DNA from: Chalara sp. BL73
Taxonomy: Eukaryota; Ascomycota; Leotiomycetes; Helotiales
DNA length: 64,000 nucleotides
Reading direction: 5' to 3'
Assembly (NCBI GenBank): GCA_918026815.1
Contig: CAKJVC010000151.1
Coordinates: 124,001 to 188,000, forward strand
A model generated the notes under the pieces. It made no database searches and was not told the DNA's origin. It worked only from the letters and a program-made list of their open reading frames with translations. Of this stretch, positions 23,301-33,760 are shown piece by piece; position 1 is the first letter of the stretch, and the number at the start of each line of letters is the position of its first letter. Both the position numbers and the translations under genes were made by a program.

Positions 23301-23477
23301 TTTCAAGATAATAAAAGTTGCCATATATTGCACCAAGCCCTACCAAATGTCCATGAACCAGTAGCAAGGGAACTTGTTGAGAATAGGGGGAATACCATGT
23401 ACCAAGACAATAACAAAAGCATTACCCCTGGGTTGCTTCTCCCCCAGGTCCTGGGAATTTTCCGCAATGCAATGTAG
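20384..23477 (+). CDS. HeLo-like/ubiquitin-like/ankyrin repeat protein
   Basis: Four exons (20384-20835, 20883-21126, 21190-21449, 21506-23477) give an intact protein of 975 residues. Residues 1 to about 150 (FGFSVGDFITCLKLIRDV) match the fungal N-terminal HeLo-like domain found on STAND and ankyrin proteins. About 205-290 is a ubiquitin-like domain of the fungal ULD type (LLLDANGRSVLLP, YRGIPGH, REYNITDENADG, WNDIIRPGMQISL). A CPRC...CLKC zinc ribbon follows at about 300-322. Ankyrin repeats run from about 416 to the end. The third intron is confirmed because its splice recreates the second CxxC pair. HeLo-like domains trigger membrane-associated cell death in known fungal systems and ankyrins bind ligands, so a non-self receptor role is inferred. 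No nucleotide-binding domain is present. Confidence 0.88.
22233..23319 (+). repeat. Homogeneous 99-bp ankyrin repeat array
   Basis: About eleven 33-codon units share the pattern DTPLHDACWNGHAAVVQ followed by LLEKNADITAQ. Units 1-2 and 3-4 form almost identical 198-bp pairs, a higher-order duplication. The ninth and tenth units show a short internal deletion. The earlier, N-terminal ankyrins (21798-22232) are diverged. Confidence 0.9.
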
Positions 23478-24859
23478 TAGCCGATTAAAGGATGCTAAAT
23501 TAAGTTTAAAGAGCGACAGCCTAGTGTCAAGCATTCTCTCTACGTTTTATTGACCTCGGAGATGCCATTGGGTACGCTTCTTTTTTGACATTTCTTTTTA
23601 TACTGCTTCTATTTTTATGCTAGGGGACCCTGAAAATCGGGGGTTGGAGCTACTAACAATCGTTCTTCCGATGCCATTATCAAAATTATCGAACTCCTTC
23701 CCAAAATCATCCATTGGCATAGTCCTAGGCGTTCTAACGGCGCCATTCAACTGGAGAATACTAGTCATGAGCGAACAGATTGACAAGAAGACAAGGTTAG
23801 TTGGTGCCACATTACTTCATTTTAATGAACATGCAGCGCAACCAGGTGCAAGAGGTTCGCAGCAGAGGTCAGACTTTTGGTATATGATAAGTGGGTGGAT
23901 GAGAAATTGAGAGGTACGGCTAGAGGGTAGACAGGCAGTCGAGAGGATTATAGGGGTGTAAAATGGGAATTCGCTGGTCGCTGATCATATTAAGCTACGC
24001 CTGAATGAGCCAAGTGTGGCACCGACAGCGGGCTTGAAATGGACTCCACAGAGCTTCGTACTGAATTTGAAGTTCTCCACTCGGCGCCAAAAATGGCTTC
24101 TTCAATCGGCAGCATAAGCAATATCAACGGCATGCTATTTCACTATTCATTGGATGCAAAACATTTTATGGCCGCGAGAACCTCCAATCGTATCTTAGTT
24201 TTCTTGCTGAAGAAGACAAGGTCGCTCAAATGAGCCGCATTGTGATGCGCATAGTGGGCAATGCGGAGCCCACTACTGCAATTGATACCCAATCACACAC
24301 GAAAATCTCAGCACGTCCTCAAACCTCAGACTCCAGGATACAATTTCTTTATGTCTACTTCAACTCATCACAAACTCCAATGTTCAGCACCCGAGAGTAA
24401 ATACCACCTCGTCGGAAGAGAAATCACGCAGAAGCAGACCTAACCACTGATAGACCGTTCGAACTACAGCCTACAAAACACTACAAGCTCCATTCTGCGG
24501 AATTTACGACTCTCTATCGAAGGTGTGGCTTCGTCGAGCATTGAAAGAGCTTGATCGAAGAACGAGTCAAATCAACCGCTCTCAGCCTACTGCTACACCT
24601 CGACGCGTACACCAAGAATGTACTTTGAAGCAGATTAAAAGATTTGCTAGACACGGCGGTCTAGACCTGCGTGATCTGCGAGGAGTAAATTGGAATTGCT
24701 AAAGCTTGTTGCCGTTGTTAATCTTTTTAGTATCCGGCGGCAGCAGACGTCCCTATCCCACACGCGATAGGTTCGAGCCGTTAATCTCGAGGCTCCGGCA
24801 GCAGGCAGACCAAATCTACAGCGCCGACGAGTGCGTCATCGAAAAGCAGACGGCCTTAA
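23478..24859. other. Intergenic, no gene recognised
   Basis: Short ORFs on both strands (for example 23617-23910 plus and 24039-24233 plus) lack identifiable motifs. No repeat shared with the rest of the window was noticed. Confidence 0.4.
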
Positions 24860-25180
24860 GCATAAAGGTCAACTGTAGTGCCTGGTGCGCCACATCCAGC
24901 TTAGTAATGACTTCAATGCCTGGTGTGGTTGTTCCAGGCACGACGTAGGAAACTTCCTTAATTTATACCGTGTCACTATTTCAGCTTCGTCGTTATCATC
25001 CAAGGGATTCAGCTCTTGGGAATGCCCATGACCCGGTCATCATATCATAAATAGTAGATCCCAAAGCAAAAATATCTCTCTTCTGGTCTGCATAGTTCGA
25101 CACAGAACGCGGCATAGATGATTTTACGTTCTCTGATGAAAGGCCCGTCTCGATATTTGGGATGACGTCGCACCAATATT
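24860..25180 (-). pseudogene. Protein kinase C-terminal lobe relic
   Basis: The minus strand reads NYADQKRDIFALGSTIYDMMTG and, after a frameshift, NDEAEIVTRYKLRKFP. This is the F-helix and following segment typical of small fungal Ser/Thr kinase-like proteins. Neither the N-lobe nor the catalytic loop could be found upstream. It is an isolated decayed fragment, similar in type to the relic at 54423-55330. Confidence 0.5.
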
Positions 25181-25558
25181 GGGGATGTCAGTCGTACTTC
25201 GAAGCAAAGAACAAAGTGGAGAACACAATCTAGGAGCCAGAATCTGCCTTAGGTTGGGTCAGCAAATGTGTCACATGCTGTAGGGGCTTGAGTCCTTAAT
25301 CCTGAGGCTGAAATATATCATGTTCATCACACAATTGACGCTGACCTCCACAGAGCAGGGGATACGGGGTCTGTGACAGCTAGGCCGTAACGGTCGCTAC
25401 AAAAGAGGAGAGAAAAACAAGCAATTCTAAAATCTACTACAGCCTTGTCCTCTCTACTTGACTATACGAATTTTTTGCCTAAAAAGCATCCTATTGTATT
25501 AATATAAAACAATAATTCTATTAATATTATCGAAAAAGACCAAAACCAGTTGACGCCA

Positions 25559-26582
25559 TTATCGAACCCACCCTTCCTTCCTTATCACCTCCCCAGTCCA
25601 CTCCTCCAACCTCTCTGCAAGCTTCCCATCCTTCGCCGCACCGCTCTGCCACCTCGGCTCCCCAAACCGCCGGAAAATTTCGCAATACATGCCGCTCTGC
25701 TCCGCCTTTATATCCCGACTCGCCGCACAGAACAAACTGGTCCACGACCCCTTATCGGCAGGCCATATCAATCCAAACATGCGCAAGGCCGAGAAAACGC
25801 TCATTACGCCGGACCCCGACTCCCCCACCGACGTGGCAAGGTTCGTCTCAACCAGGCCTGGATGCACGGACGAAACCCAGATCTCGCCCTCCCCGTTCCG
25901 CGCGCTGGGAGAGCCGGGGCCGTACGCCTTGTGCAGGGTCTTGGTGTGCAAAATGTTGGCGAGCTTGCTCTGTCCGTACCGCGGCCACGGGCCGCTATCC
26001 TTGAGCGATGGGTCCTTGAAATTGATGCCGCCCTTGGGTGCGCCCAAGTGGCCCGACGAAGTGAGGTTGACGATGCGCACGCCGCCGGGAGGAAGCGCCT
26101 TGGCGGTCCGCAGCATCAGAGGAAGCAGGTGCTCTGTCAAAACCCAGTGCGCGAGGTAGTTGGTCTGCCACTGGGCCTCGTGGCCGTCTTTGGTCATTTC
26201 GAAGGGCGTCGCCATGATGCCTGCGTTGTTGACCAGGCCGTGCAGGGTTGTTTCGAGGGTGAGGAAGCGCTTTGCGGCCGCGACGACGCTGGTGAGGTCC
26301 ATGAGGTCCATTTGCAGGAGGTCGATGTTGGCTGAAGGGTGCATTTTCTTGATATTTGCGATAGCCGTTATGCCTTTCTCCGGGGATCGGGCGCACATGT
26401 AAACGTGGGCGCCGTGTTCTGCTAGGTGGGTTACTGTGTAGTAGCCTCTGTAGTTTGGTGAGATGAGCGATTTGGGCTTCGTGGCGAGAGGGGAGAGAAG
26501 AGGCTTACATGCCGGAATTCCCGCCTGTGACTATAAATACTTTGCCCTTGAGATCAGGGAGAGTGTCGGGATGGAAAGTCAT
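25559..26582 (-). CDS. Short-chain dehydrogenase/reductase
   Basis: Two exons (26582-26509 and 26447-25559, intron 61 nt) encode 320 residues, a normal length for a classical SDR. Motifs: the Rossmann TGGNSGIG (formed across the splice), NNAG, catalytic Ser in VNLTSSGH, YGQSK for the Tyr/Lys pair, and VHPGLVETNL. The overall pattern is close to fungal relatives of retinol dehydrogenases and the Bli-4-like oxidoreductases, so it probably uses NADP(H) on a lipid or secondary-metabolite alcohol or ketone; the substrate cannot be read. It is divergent from the bZIP gene, sharing a 690-bp promoter. It is the most GC-rich coding stretch in its neighbourhood. Confidence 0.88.
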
Positions 26583-27272
26583 ATTCAAAACGAGCACTTG
26601 AGTTAATGTGTAAAGGTATAATACAAAGACACAGATAATTCAATGTCTTGGATTAAGTGCTATATTTTTGATATTATGAAAAGATGCGTCGAAATTAAGG
26701 TGTTGCTACGATCTTTATATTGCTTTTACTGAACAATGTCCGAGATACCTGCATCTTGGATATTATTCCGAGTATCAGATATCGTGAGCAGGCTGCATAG
26801 CCCTTGGACCAACCACGTCACATTCAACTTGGGTATTAGAAGACATGGACCAATAGGAGAATTCCGAGTGAGCGAGTGAGCCAGCTGCATAAAGCGTGGG
26901 ACTCACTGTCAAATCTCTAGCTACTGTCCAAATTAGCCACCTTCGAGAAATCATAACGCTGTGTTTGTTAATCAAGTGGTGCATGTTTAATGCTAGAGCC
27001 TGTGATCCTGGTCTGCGATGTGAGCAGGTTGCATGACACTAGACCTGCTCAGGTTAGACACTGTAATAGTGGCCAATAGTATCGTGCCATATTACCAAAC
27101 CTTGTTTGTCTGCGCCTCAGCTGTGGATAGTAAGCTTATCAATTCTTCTGTTCCCGAGCACCAGACTCGTCATTGTGAGCAGGTTGTATAAACCGCCTTG
27201 GCCAGCCCTAAGAAACTTGCATCATTCATCGCCAATTTCACCATTACCGCAATTTCAACGTCCGCTAGCACC
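26583..27272. promoter_or_regulatory. Shared SDR/bZIP promoter with three GTGAGCAGG motif copies
   Basis: The divergent promoter carries the word GTGAGCAGGYTG at 26784, 27020 and 27175. Around the first and third copies the similarity extends about 45 bp (CCGAG...CAGA upstream, CCTTGG.CCA downstream). The repeats could be binding sites for a regulator or a small local duplication. Confidence 0.45.
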
Positions 27273-28326
27273 ATGATTAGTACATATCAGCCTGCAAATT
27301 CAACAGCACCACGCATCCAACTCGCATCGATGCCACAGTTGGCCCAGGTACGTGCCAGGCTGCCTTCAATCACCAAGACGACATGACTTGCTCACCATGT
27401 ACAGGCGGTAAGCGGAGAAGACGACTGGACTGGGACCAAGAATGCTGCAGCACGTAGACGGGCACAGACTAGACTCAACACAAGGGCATACCGTAAGTAA
27501 GACCTTGTTTTCTCTTTCATCCAAATCAGGAGCCAGGGCCAGCCCGATCAAGGGATACCTAATTATCGAAACTAACAGTCCAGTGGGAAAACGCAAAGCA
27601 TTGGCAGAAAAGGCCGAGGTATTCAGTGCCACAAGCGGGACACTAATCAAATCAGAAACCCTGGTAGAATGCTGGGACGTTGAGCAGCAATCCGTCTCTA
27701 TCGTCCCAGCATCCCTTATCAAGCAACTATACGATGCGAGAAATCCCTTGCTGCCAAATAAACCTAGAAAAGAGCAGTTTAACATTGTCTTCCCCCTGTG
27801 TCCAGACCACCTCATTACACTCCTCCAATTTAACGCCCTCCGCGCTCTGGCCGTCAACCGCACTCTAATCTCGGGAATCCTCGCCACGCCGCTCGGCTGT
27901 GATGAGGAAGTTATCCACGTTATCCCTTACCCTGCCAAGCCCGAACTACTCCCTTCAACACTCCTGCCCACCACCCTCCAACAAACGGTGCCGCACGGCG
28001 ACTGGATCGACCTGTTCCCGTATCCCGAGGGACGAGACTGCCTGATCCGGGCCGCGGGCACCTTCGACGAGGACGAGCTGTGGGCCGACTGTATCGGCGG
28101 GCTGTACGAGGGCTTTCCCGATGACGAGGTCGAGCGACGCGGCATCATTGCGTGGTCGCCGCCCTGGGACATCACGGGATGGGAGATGTCGGAAGGGTTT
28201 CTGAGGAAATGGGGGTGGTTGTTTAAAGGGTTGCCGAGGGCGTTAGAGGCGACGAATCGGTGGCGGATAGAGAGAGGCGAGGAGCCGTTTGTTGATGATG
28301 ACTGCACATCACACGCAACTGTGTAA
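27273..28326 (+). CDS. bZIP transcription factor with DUF3425-like C-terminus
   Basis: Exons 27273-27347, 27405-27492 and 27584-28326 (or 27530-28326) encode about 301 (or 319) residues. The basic region is assembled across splices: DDWTGTKNAAARRRAQTRLN, then TRAY and GKRKALAEKAE. The C-terminal half carries the DUF3425 pattern: a Leu-rich block, WIDLFPYPEGRDCLIRA, IIAWSPPWDITGWEMSEGFL and RKWGWLF. DUF3425 bZIPs are fungus-specific nuclear regulators, often near metabolic genes, so it may control the SDR, monooxygenase and amidase beside it. ATG 27273 was chosen for its good context after a pyrimidine-rich leader. The acceptor of intron 2 is ambiguous; the longer intron brings the basic region together better and has a CTAAC branch site. 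Confidence 0.8.
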
Positions 28327-29856
28327 CCTATGTATTGGTTGGCTACTTCTTCGTCATCGACCGAGCCGGATGTTAAAGCTATTGGAGAGTATTATTACAC
28401 CAGGAATGGCCCACTAGTCCTTTTGGCCCATACATGTGGTACTGCGAACTGTTGGGCAATCTGTATTGGCTGAGGACCTCGCATAGTTCTAAGTTTCGTC
28501 ATCACTTTATGAGAAAGCAAACAATCGGTTAAGTCGACAGAAACCAGTATCACCATCCATCCATCCCATCGCACGGTACGAACTTGGCACCCCATCTTCA
28601 CCATAATTTCACTCTAAAAGCAAGTGTTGGAATGCATGTACATAGTTTCACCCGTTCCATCAGATCACGGGGATTGTAGGTCTTCTACCACCTATATATC
28701 TACCTGGTAATAGGCAGTAGCTAGAATAATCAATCAACGAATACCAGAACCATTCCAGCAAGAGCGTAGTCACAGCTACTACGCCTTTTGCTACGTGGTA
28801 GGTATTCCGACAGTAGCTTAGCACCTCGAATAGGATAAATCAAGGAACCAATATCACCGCCGCAAAAGCGTAGTCAATAGGTACTACGCCTTTTGCACAG
28901 TAATAGGTATCCCAAATACAGGCACCTTGATAGCTATTTGTATGGTTCTATTGCGAATATACTAAACTAAAGAGAGAAGGGTGTAGTTTGAGGCTGTTGC
29001 TTCCCTCATATAAAGGAATGATGTTACGTGACATATTTTGACTTGTTCGGGCGCAAGCATCAATCATCTCAGCAATCAATAGAAGGGAGAAAGTCCGCGC
29101 TTGCTGAACCAGTGCGGCAACAATAAAACGAAGAATGAGAATGCACTGAAATCACATTAATTGCCCATCTTCACTCCAGAAGCGACGTAGTCTTGGCTGA
29201 TTTTTATTTCACTGTTGGTTTAGGGATTCCAAAGCAAAACTACGTATCCCGATCCAACGCATTGCGGAACTTAGCATCTTCTACAACGTAGGCTAAGTGG
29301 CTGAGCAGAGGCTACGGGGAGGCCCGAGCCTCGGCGGAACGATGTGCGTGAACACTTGGCCTGTGCGATTTGTCCAACAGCCCCCAGATGCCAAGAGCCG
29401 GTGGAGCCTGAGCCAGACAAGGAAGCATTTCGCCACCCATGAAAACCGGGCTAATTGACTGAGTAAGGATACAGGTCGTGGCACCAGGTATGCTCTTCAA
29501 GCTGATTTATGAAGCTTGTCAAGAGTACTTGGAAGTGGGAAGTGTTCGTGAACACACCGATTCATACCAACCCTTGCGTTACAGCCTTTCGGAAATGCTT
29601 TCAATCTTCTGAATTCCAACCTCATTCACAGTGAAGGAAAATAAGTGACACCCATTTCCAAAATTCTCAATCAAATTTGAATCTTAGCCTCGACTCCGCT
29701 TGTCCCGTGGCTTCCCTCGCAGCTATGGCTCTCTTCGCAAGTACTGTGAATGGAGATCTTCTCTACTGACGGGCGCTGAATCGATTATCGAGCTCTCGAT
29801 GTGCCTGCACTAGGTCAATGCAAATGTACAAGCAAGTGTTTCGATCCACGGCATAT
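28327..29856. other. Intergenic spacer with Copia-type LTR debris
   Basis: Contains the solo LTR at 28625-28812 and a partial second copy at 28813-28915. The rest (28916-29856) has no recognisable gene. Confidence 0.5.
28625..28812 (+). mobile_element. Solo LTR, Copia-like (TGTTGGAAT...ATTCCGACA)
   Basis: The 188-bp segment has the terminal words TGTTGGAAT and ATTCCGACA (9-bp inverted ends, one mismatch), the usual ends of Copia LTRs. It is homologous to 54846-55029. It contains a strong hairpin, GCGTAGT / ACTACGC. A diverged partial repeat of its 3' half follows at about 28825-28915. No target-site duplication was seen. Confidence 0.7.
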
Positions 29857-31424
29857 TTAGCTTACAAAATCCACAGCATTATGCCCTTTCATCCAATCTG
29901 GAGTTTCAAATTCAAGGGCTTCAAGTTCCGGGAGTTCATCAACATGAACTCTATCCCAAGACTTTGCCTTCACCCAAGCATTAAACAACTTCAAATTCTT
30001 ATCGCGCTGCTCTTGCTCGGGTCCATCAGGAATAATTGCTCGTTTACCTTTCATTGCAGCCCATTCTTGCACTAGCTTGCATCGCGGCTCTCGAATCTCT
30101 TGAAATGCTTTGAGTGCTTCTGAAAGATTGGATATCTCAGCCCGCTCAAGACATTCTGCCAGAGTTGCTGCATCCTCCAGTGCCATACCACCTCCCTAAT
30201 TTCATGAGCGTTTTCAACAATAGGCGTCAAGTGGGAGAATCCTTACTTGTCCGACCCATGGTAGAGCAGCATGGGCTGCATCTCCGATTAAAACTACTCT
30301 CCCACTTTTACTTACCCAAGATGCTGGAGTGGTTTCTATCAGCCTCCATACATATGCTTCATTCACGTACGCTAATAGCTTCTGAATAGCAGGAGCAAAG
30401 TTTTTAAAATACCCTTTGAACTGCTCAATGTTCTGTCTCCGACTCACGCCCTCCTCCGAGGTCTCGTCTCTGTTGTGGCAGCAATCAAGCCCTAGAAACC
30501 ATTCATTTCCTAACAAAAAGCTGAGCATAGCTACGGATATTGCAATATAGAAAACTATCTTACCTCGGCGGACTGGCATGGCGGCGAGGGTAGTAGAAGG
30601 GCCAACCCACATCGAAATTTGATCCATGAACATGGACGTTTCGGGGTCTGATCTTACGGCCGCCTCGGGGATAAGTATTCGAGTTATATCCATACCACTA
30701 TCACGAACACAGGTCGAATTTGGATCGATGCTCTTTCGGACGGTGGATTTGATTCCTAGAATGGGATTCTGTAAGTTCTAGCTCTTCAGTATTGGGCGGA
30801 GATCTGAGCATTTGAAATATCCATGAAGACGCATAGAACAAACACAAAACTAGAATCTTGGTAGCTCGTGGAGGGTTCATCTCTGACTTACCATCTGCTC
30901 CCACAATCACATCTGCTTCCATTCTCTCTCCGCTCTTCATCACAACAGCCGACGTGTGATCGTTCTCATCGAGAGCAACTACTGGACAACCAAGCCTGAA
31001 AGTAACCCCTCGTTTCTTAGCAGCCACATAAAGAACTTGCTGCAAATCAGCCCTATGGAAGGGCCAGAGTCTGCGACACTTTCAGATTATCGACATCTCA
31101 TCTTACACTAATGAGCATAACATACGGGTACCCGTAATCCTTCTCATGTATCTCCGCAGACTTGTTTATAAGGAATGCCCCATCCTTATATCTCCGCGTG
31201 CTTGGCCCAAACGGCTTGGCGGCACAGATGGGTAACAATGATCCATATACGCCCAAGCCGTCTAGAACACGGTTGGCATTTGCCTGCATAACTATGATGC
31301 CTCCAATAGGTTGAAGCTGGGAAGTAGCTTCTACGACGGTAACACTATGGCCTTTATTTGCGAGTGCTATTGCTGCTCCGAGGCCTGCAATACCAGTTCC
31401 CACGATGACCATTTTGAAAGGCAT
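29857..31424 (-). CDS. FAD-dependent monooxygenase (salicylate hydroxylase-like fold)
   Basis: Exons 31424-31132, 31070-30892, 30755-30247 and 30195-29857 sum to 1320 nt (439 residues). A further intron of 54 nt (30563-30510) probably removes a hydrophobic insert, leaving about 421 residues. Motifs of the PHBH-type flavoprotein monooxygenases are all present: VGTGIAGLGAAIAL with VVEA (dinucleotide binding), HRADLQQVL, ADVIVGADG (DG motif, across a splice) and GDAAHAALPWVGQGGG (FAD/GD motif). Such enzymes use NAD(P)H and O2 to hydroxylate an aromatic ring; the substrate is not evident. The gene is divergent from the amidase with about 295 bp between start codons. The first intron was placed at 31131-31071 because only that choice restores HRADL in frame. 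Confidence 0.82.
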
Positions 31425-31718
31425 TAGAGTAGAAAAACGCTCGGATTTCGTGAGCTGATGTTGCGATCAAGAGGGTAGATTGATTATCTAAGTTGGGTAG
31501 TGGGCTGTGGAACGCTAGCATTTTTATGCCCAACGTTGCCTTAGAGTAACCTCACATGCAGCCTCGCCGCGAGGTTGCTCTCCACTCACCCACTCACCCC
31601 CACGATGCCACGAGCAGCATCGGCACTTAGGTCCCTAGGTCCCGGGTTCCCCTGTTCCATAACCCACATCATATCTTTCTGGCATCCCTCACTCTGCGAC
31701 AGTCAACCATCATCCACA
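31425..31718. promoter_or_regulatory. Bidirectional promoter between monooxygenase and amidase
   Basis: Only about 294 bp separate the two start codons, so regulatory sites must be shared or overlapping. An alternative upstream ATG for the amidase at 31605 lies inside it. I see no clear known operator. Confidence 0.45.
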
Positions 31719-33299
31719 ATGCAGGAATTGACGAAGCTGTACCTCTTGACCGCGACCCGCGTCCTTGCTCTGCTCCGGCAGAACACCTTCACTGTCGAGG
31801 AATATGCGCGTTCGCTCTTAGGCCGCATTGAAGAGAGAGACAGTATTGTGAAAGCCTGGACGTATATCGGTAAGCTTTGCTCTTCTTCTGATCGTGCAAA
31901 GGAGGAATATTCACTGCTTTTGCCTCAGATCCGCAACTGGTGCTCAGTCAAGCTCGATCGCTTGACCAGGTTCCCCATGCCCAGAGAGGCCCACTACATG
32001 GCGTGGCAGTAGCTATTAAAGATGTGATAAACACCAAAGGTATTCTTCACTATTCTCATGGCCGATGGCACTGCTTATTCACTTTAGATATGCCAACGGA
32101 ATTTGGTTCCCCACTATACCAAGGAAATCGGCCTGGCGTTGATGCATCAGTTGTTTCTATTCTACGAATGGCCGGCGCTTTGATCCTTGGTTCGTTCAAC
32201 CGTGTCCACGTCTGTTTTTTCTTCTAATTTGGGCCGCAGGCAAGACAACGACGTCAGAGTTCACCTGGACGAATTCAGGGCCCAATACCACGAATCCTCA
32301 TGACCCAAATCGCACCCCAGGCGGCTCATCTACCGGGTCGGCTGCAGCAGTGGCCGACTTTCAAGTACCTCTCAGCCTCGGAACGCAGACTGGTAGTAGT
32401 ATTATCCGCCCCGCATCATATACCGGAATCTTTGGCATGAAGACAACCTACAGTTCAATTTCGACTGAAGGCCAGAAGGCCTGCACCTTGAATTTCGATA
32501 GCTTCGGTTTCTTTGCTCGCACTGTCGAGGATCTGCAACTACTTGCAGATGTCTTTGGCCTACATGACGACGAACATCTCGAAAGCATATCATTGGGAGG
32601 AGCTCAAGTTGCTGTCATCAAGACTCCCGTTTGGCCCAAGGCTGGACCTGGGACGATTGCTGCTATGGGGAAAGCCGCCACAATTCTCAAACGCCATGGC
32701 GTAAAGGTCGAAGAAGTGTCTTTTCCCGAGGAATTCAGCGATCTTGATTCCTTGAAACGGATGTACAGTGTAGTTGCCCGCAGCGATGCCCAAGAGTCCT
32801 TTCTCAGGGAGTATCGGATGGACAAGACGAAGTTGGCTCCGGAAATTTGTGGCCTTGTCGAAAACATCTTCAACTACACTCGCAAAGAAAGAATGCAGGC
32901 TTTGGATAGGTACACCAGAATGCGACCTATCTTCGACAAGATTGTCGCGAACTACTCTGCTATTATTACACCCAGCGTCGTTGACGAAGCGCCCCTTGGG
33001 CTGGACGATTTTGGTAGTGCGGCATTCAACTGGTTCTGGACTGTGAGTGCTTTGTTGCTTATCATTCAGTTATTCCTAACTTCGTGCAGGGAATTCATAT
33101 GCCTGTAATCAGTATTCCTGCGTTCACCGGAGCACATGGGATGCCCATCGGAATATCTGTTGTAGCACCTAGATTCTGCGACCAACACCTTCTGAAGATT
33201 AGCAAAGCCCTCAGCGAGCCTCTTATGGCCGAAGGCGGCTGGAAGATTAAGATACCCAATTCTTTTGGTACAATGCCGACACTTGGTTCCTCTCTGTAG
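31719..33299 (+). CDS. Amidase signature family enzyme
   Basis: Five exons (31719-31869, 31929-32039, 32088-32189, 32240-33042, 33090-33299; introns 47-59 nt) encode 458 residues. The amidase signature is present: catalytic Lys in VAIKDV, the Gly/Ser-rich PGGSSTGSAAAVA with the bridging Ser, and the nucleophile region GTQTGSSIIRPAS. The usual GTDTGGSIR is altered there, although a Ser remains. MPVISIPAFTGAHGMPIG is the usual C-terminal core. These cytosolic serine hydrolases cleave amides (Ser-cisSer-Lys triad). Beside a flavin monooxygenase it may release an aromatic acid or amine that is then hydroxylated; that is inference. ATG 31719 was chosen because homologous sequence (LLTATRVLALLRQNTFTVEE) begins just after it. 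Confidence 0.85.
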
Positions 33300-33521
33300 T
33301 GAATCGAGTATCAAAATCAGGATGAATGGACTATCAGACTTGATAAAAACATTTCCGGGGGGTTTCTGGATATTATACGGGAGTGAGTGGCTCATTAGAC
33401 CATCACTATTCGTTCGCCTCGTACTTTTTGCGGCATATTCCCAGTCCAAGAAACATGAAGACCGTTTCAAAAGATGGAATACGGGATATCATGAGATCAT
33501 AGATCTCTTGTTGAACAATCT

Positions 33522-33760
33522 AGGTCTAAGGATCATACCTAGCCTATTGGGGAAGTTCTAGATACGTATGCGTAGACGCATACGTATTCTGGCTTTGATG
33601 ATGAATCGATCGACGTATGCCTTACGTATGTAATACTCACATGTGATATCACGTCTTTATAAGTAGATAGATTCCTTCTCTTGATTTACGGTTCTCACAA
33701 CCGTCAGCAATTCATTGATTTACCCCATGCTCTCTGGAGGCCACGTAACTGTGATCGTAT
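33522..33760 (+). repeat. Dispersed repeat, copy 1, with near-perfect palindrome
   Basis: This is about 240 bp homologous to 62170-62405 (shared start TAGGTCTAAGGATCATACCT, TATA-like CTTTATAAG, and end GGCCACGT). At 33562-33587 arms ATACGTATGCGT and ACGCATACGTAT flank a 2-nt spacer. The promoter-like layout suggests an old LTR, but its ends are not defined. Confidence 0.6.

Noticed and set aside
25550..26335. 261-codon plus ORF overlapping the SDR
   Set aside because: High GC keeps the antisense frame open; all catalytic motifs are on the minus strand.
30510..30563. Transmembrane segment in the monooxygenase
   Set aside because: The hydrophobic stretch coincides with a 54-nt GTAAGA...TTAG intron in the middle of the flavoprotein fold, so it is more likely spliced out.
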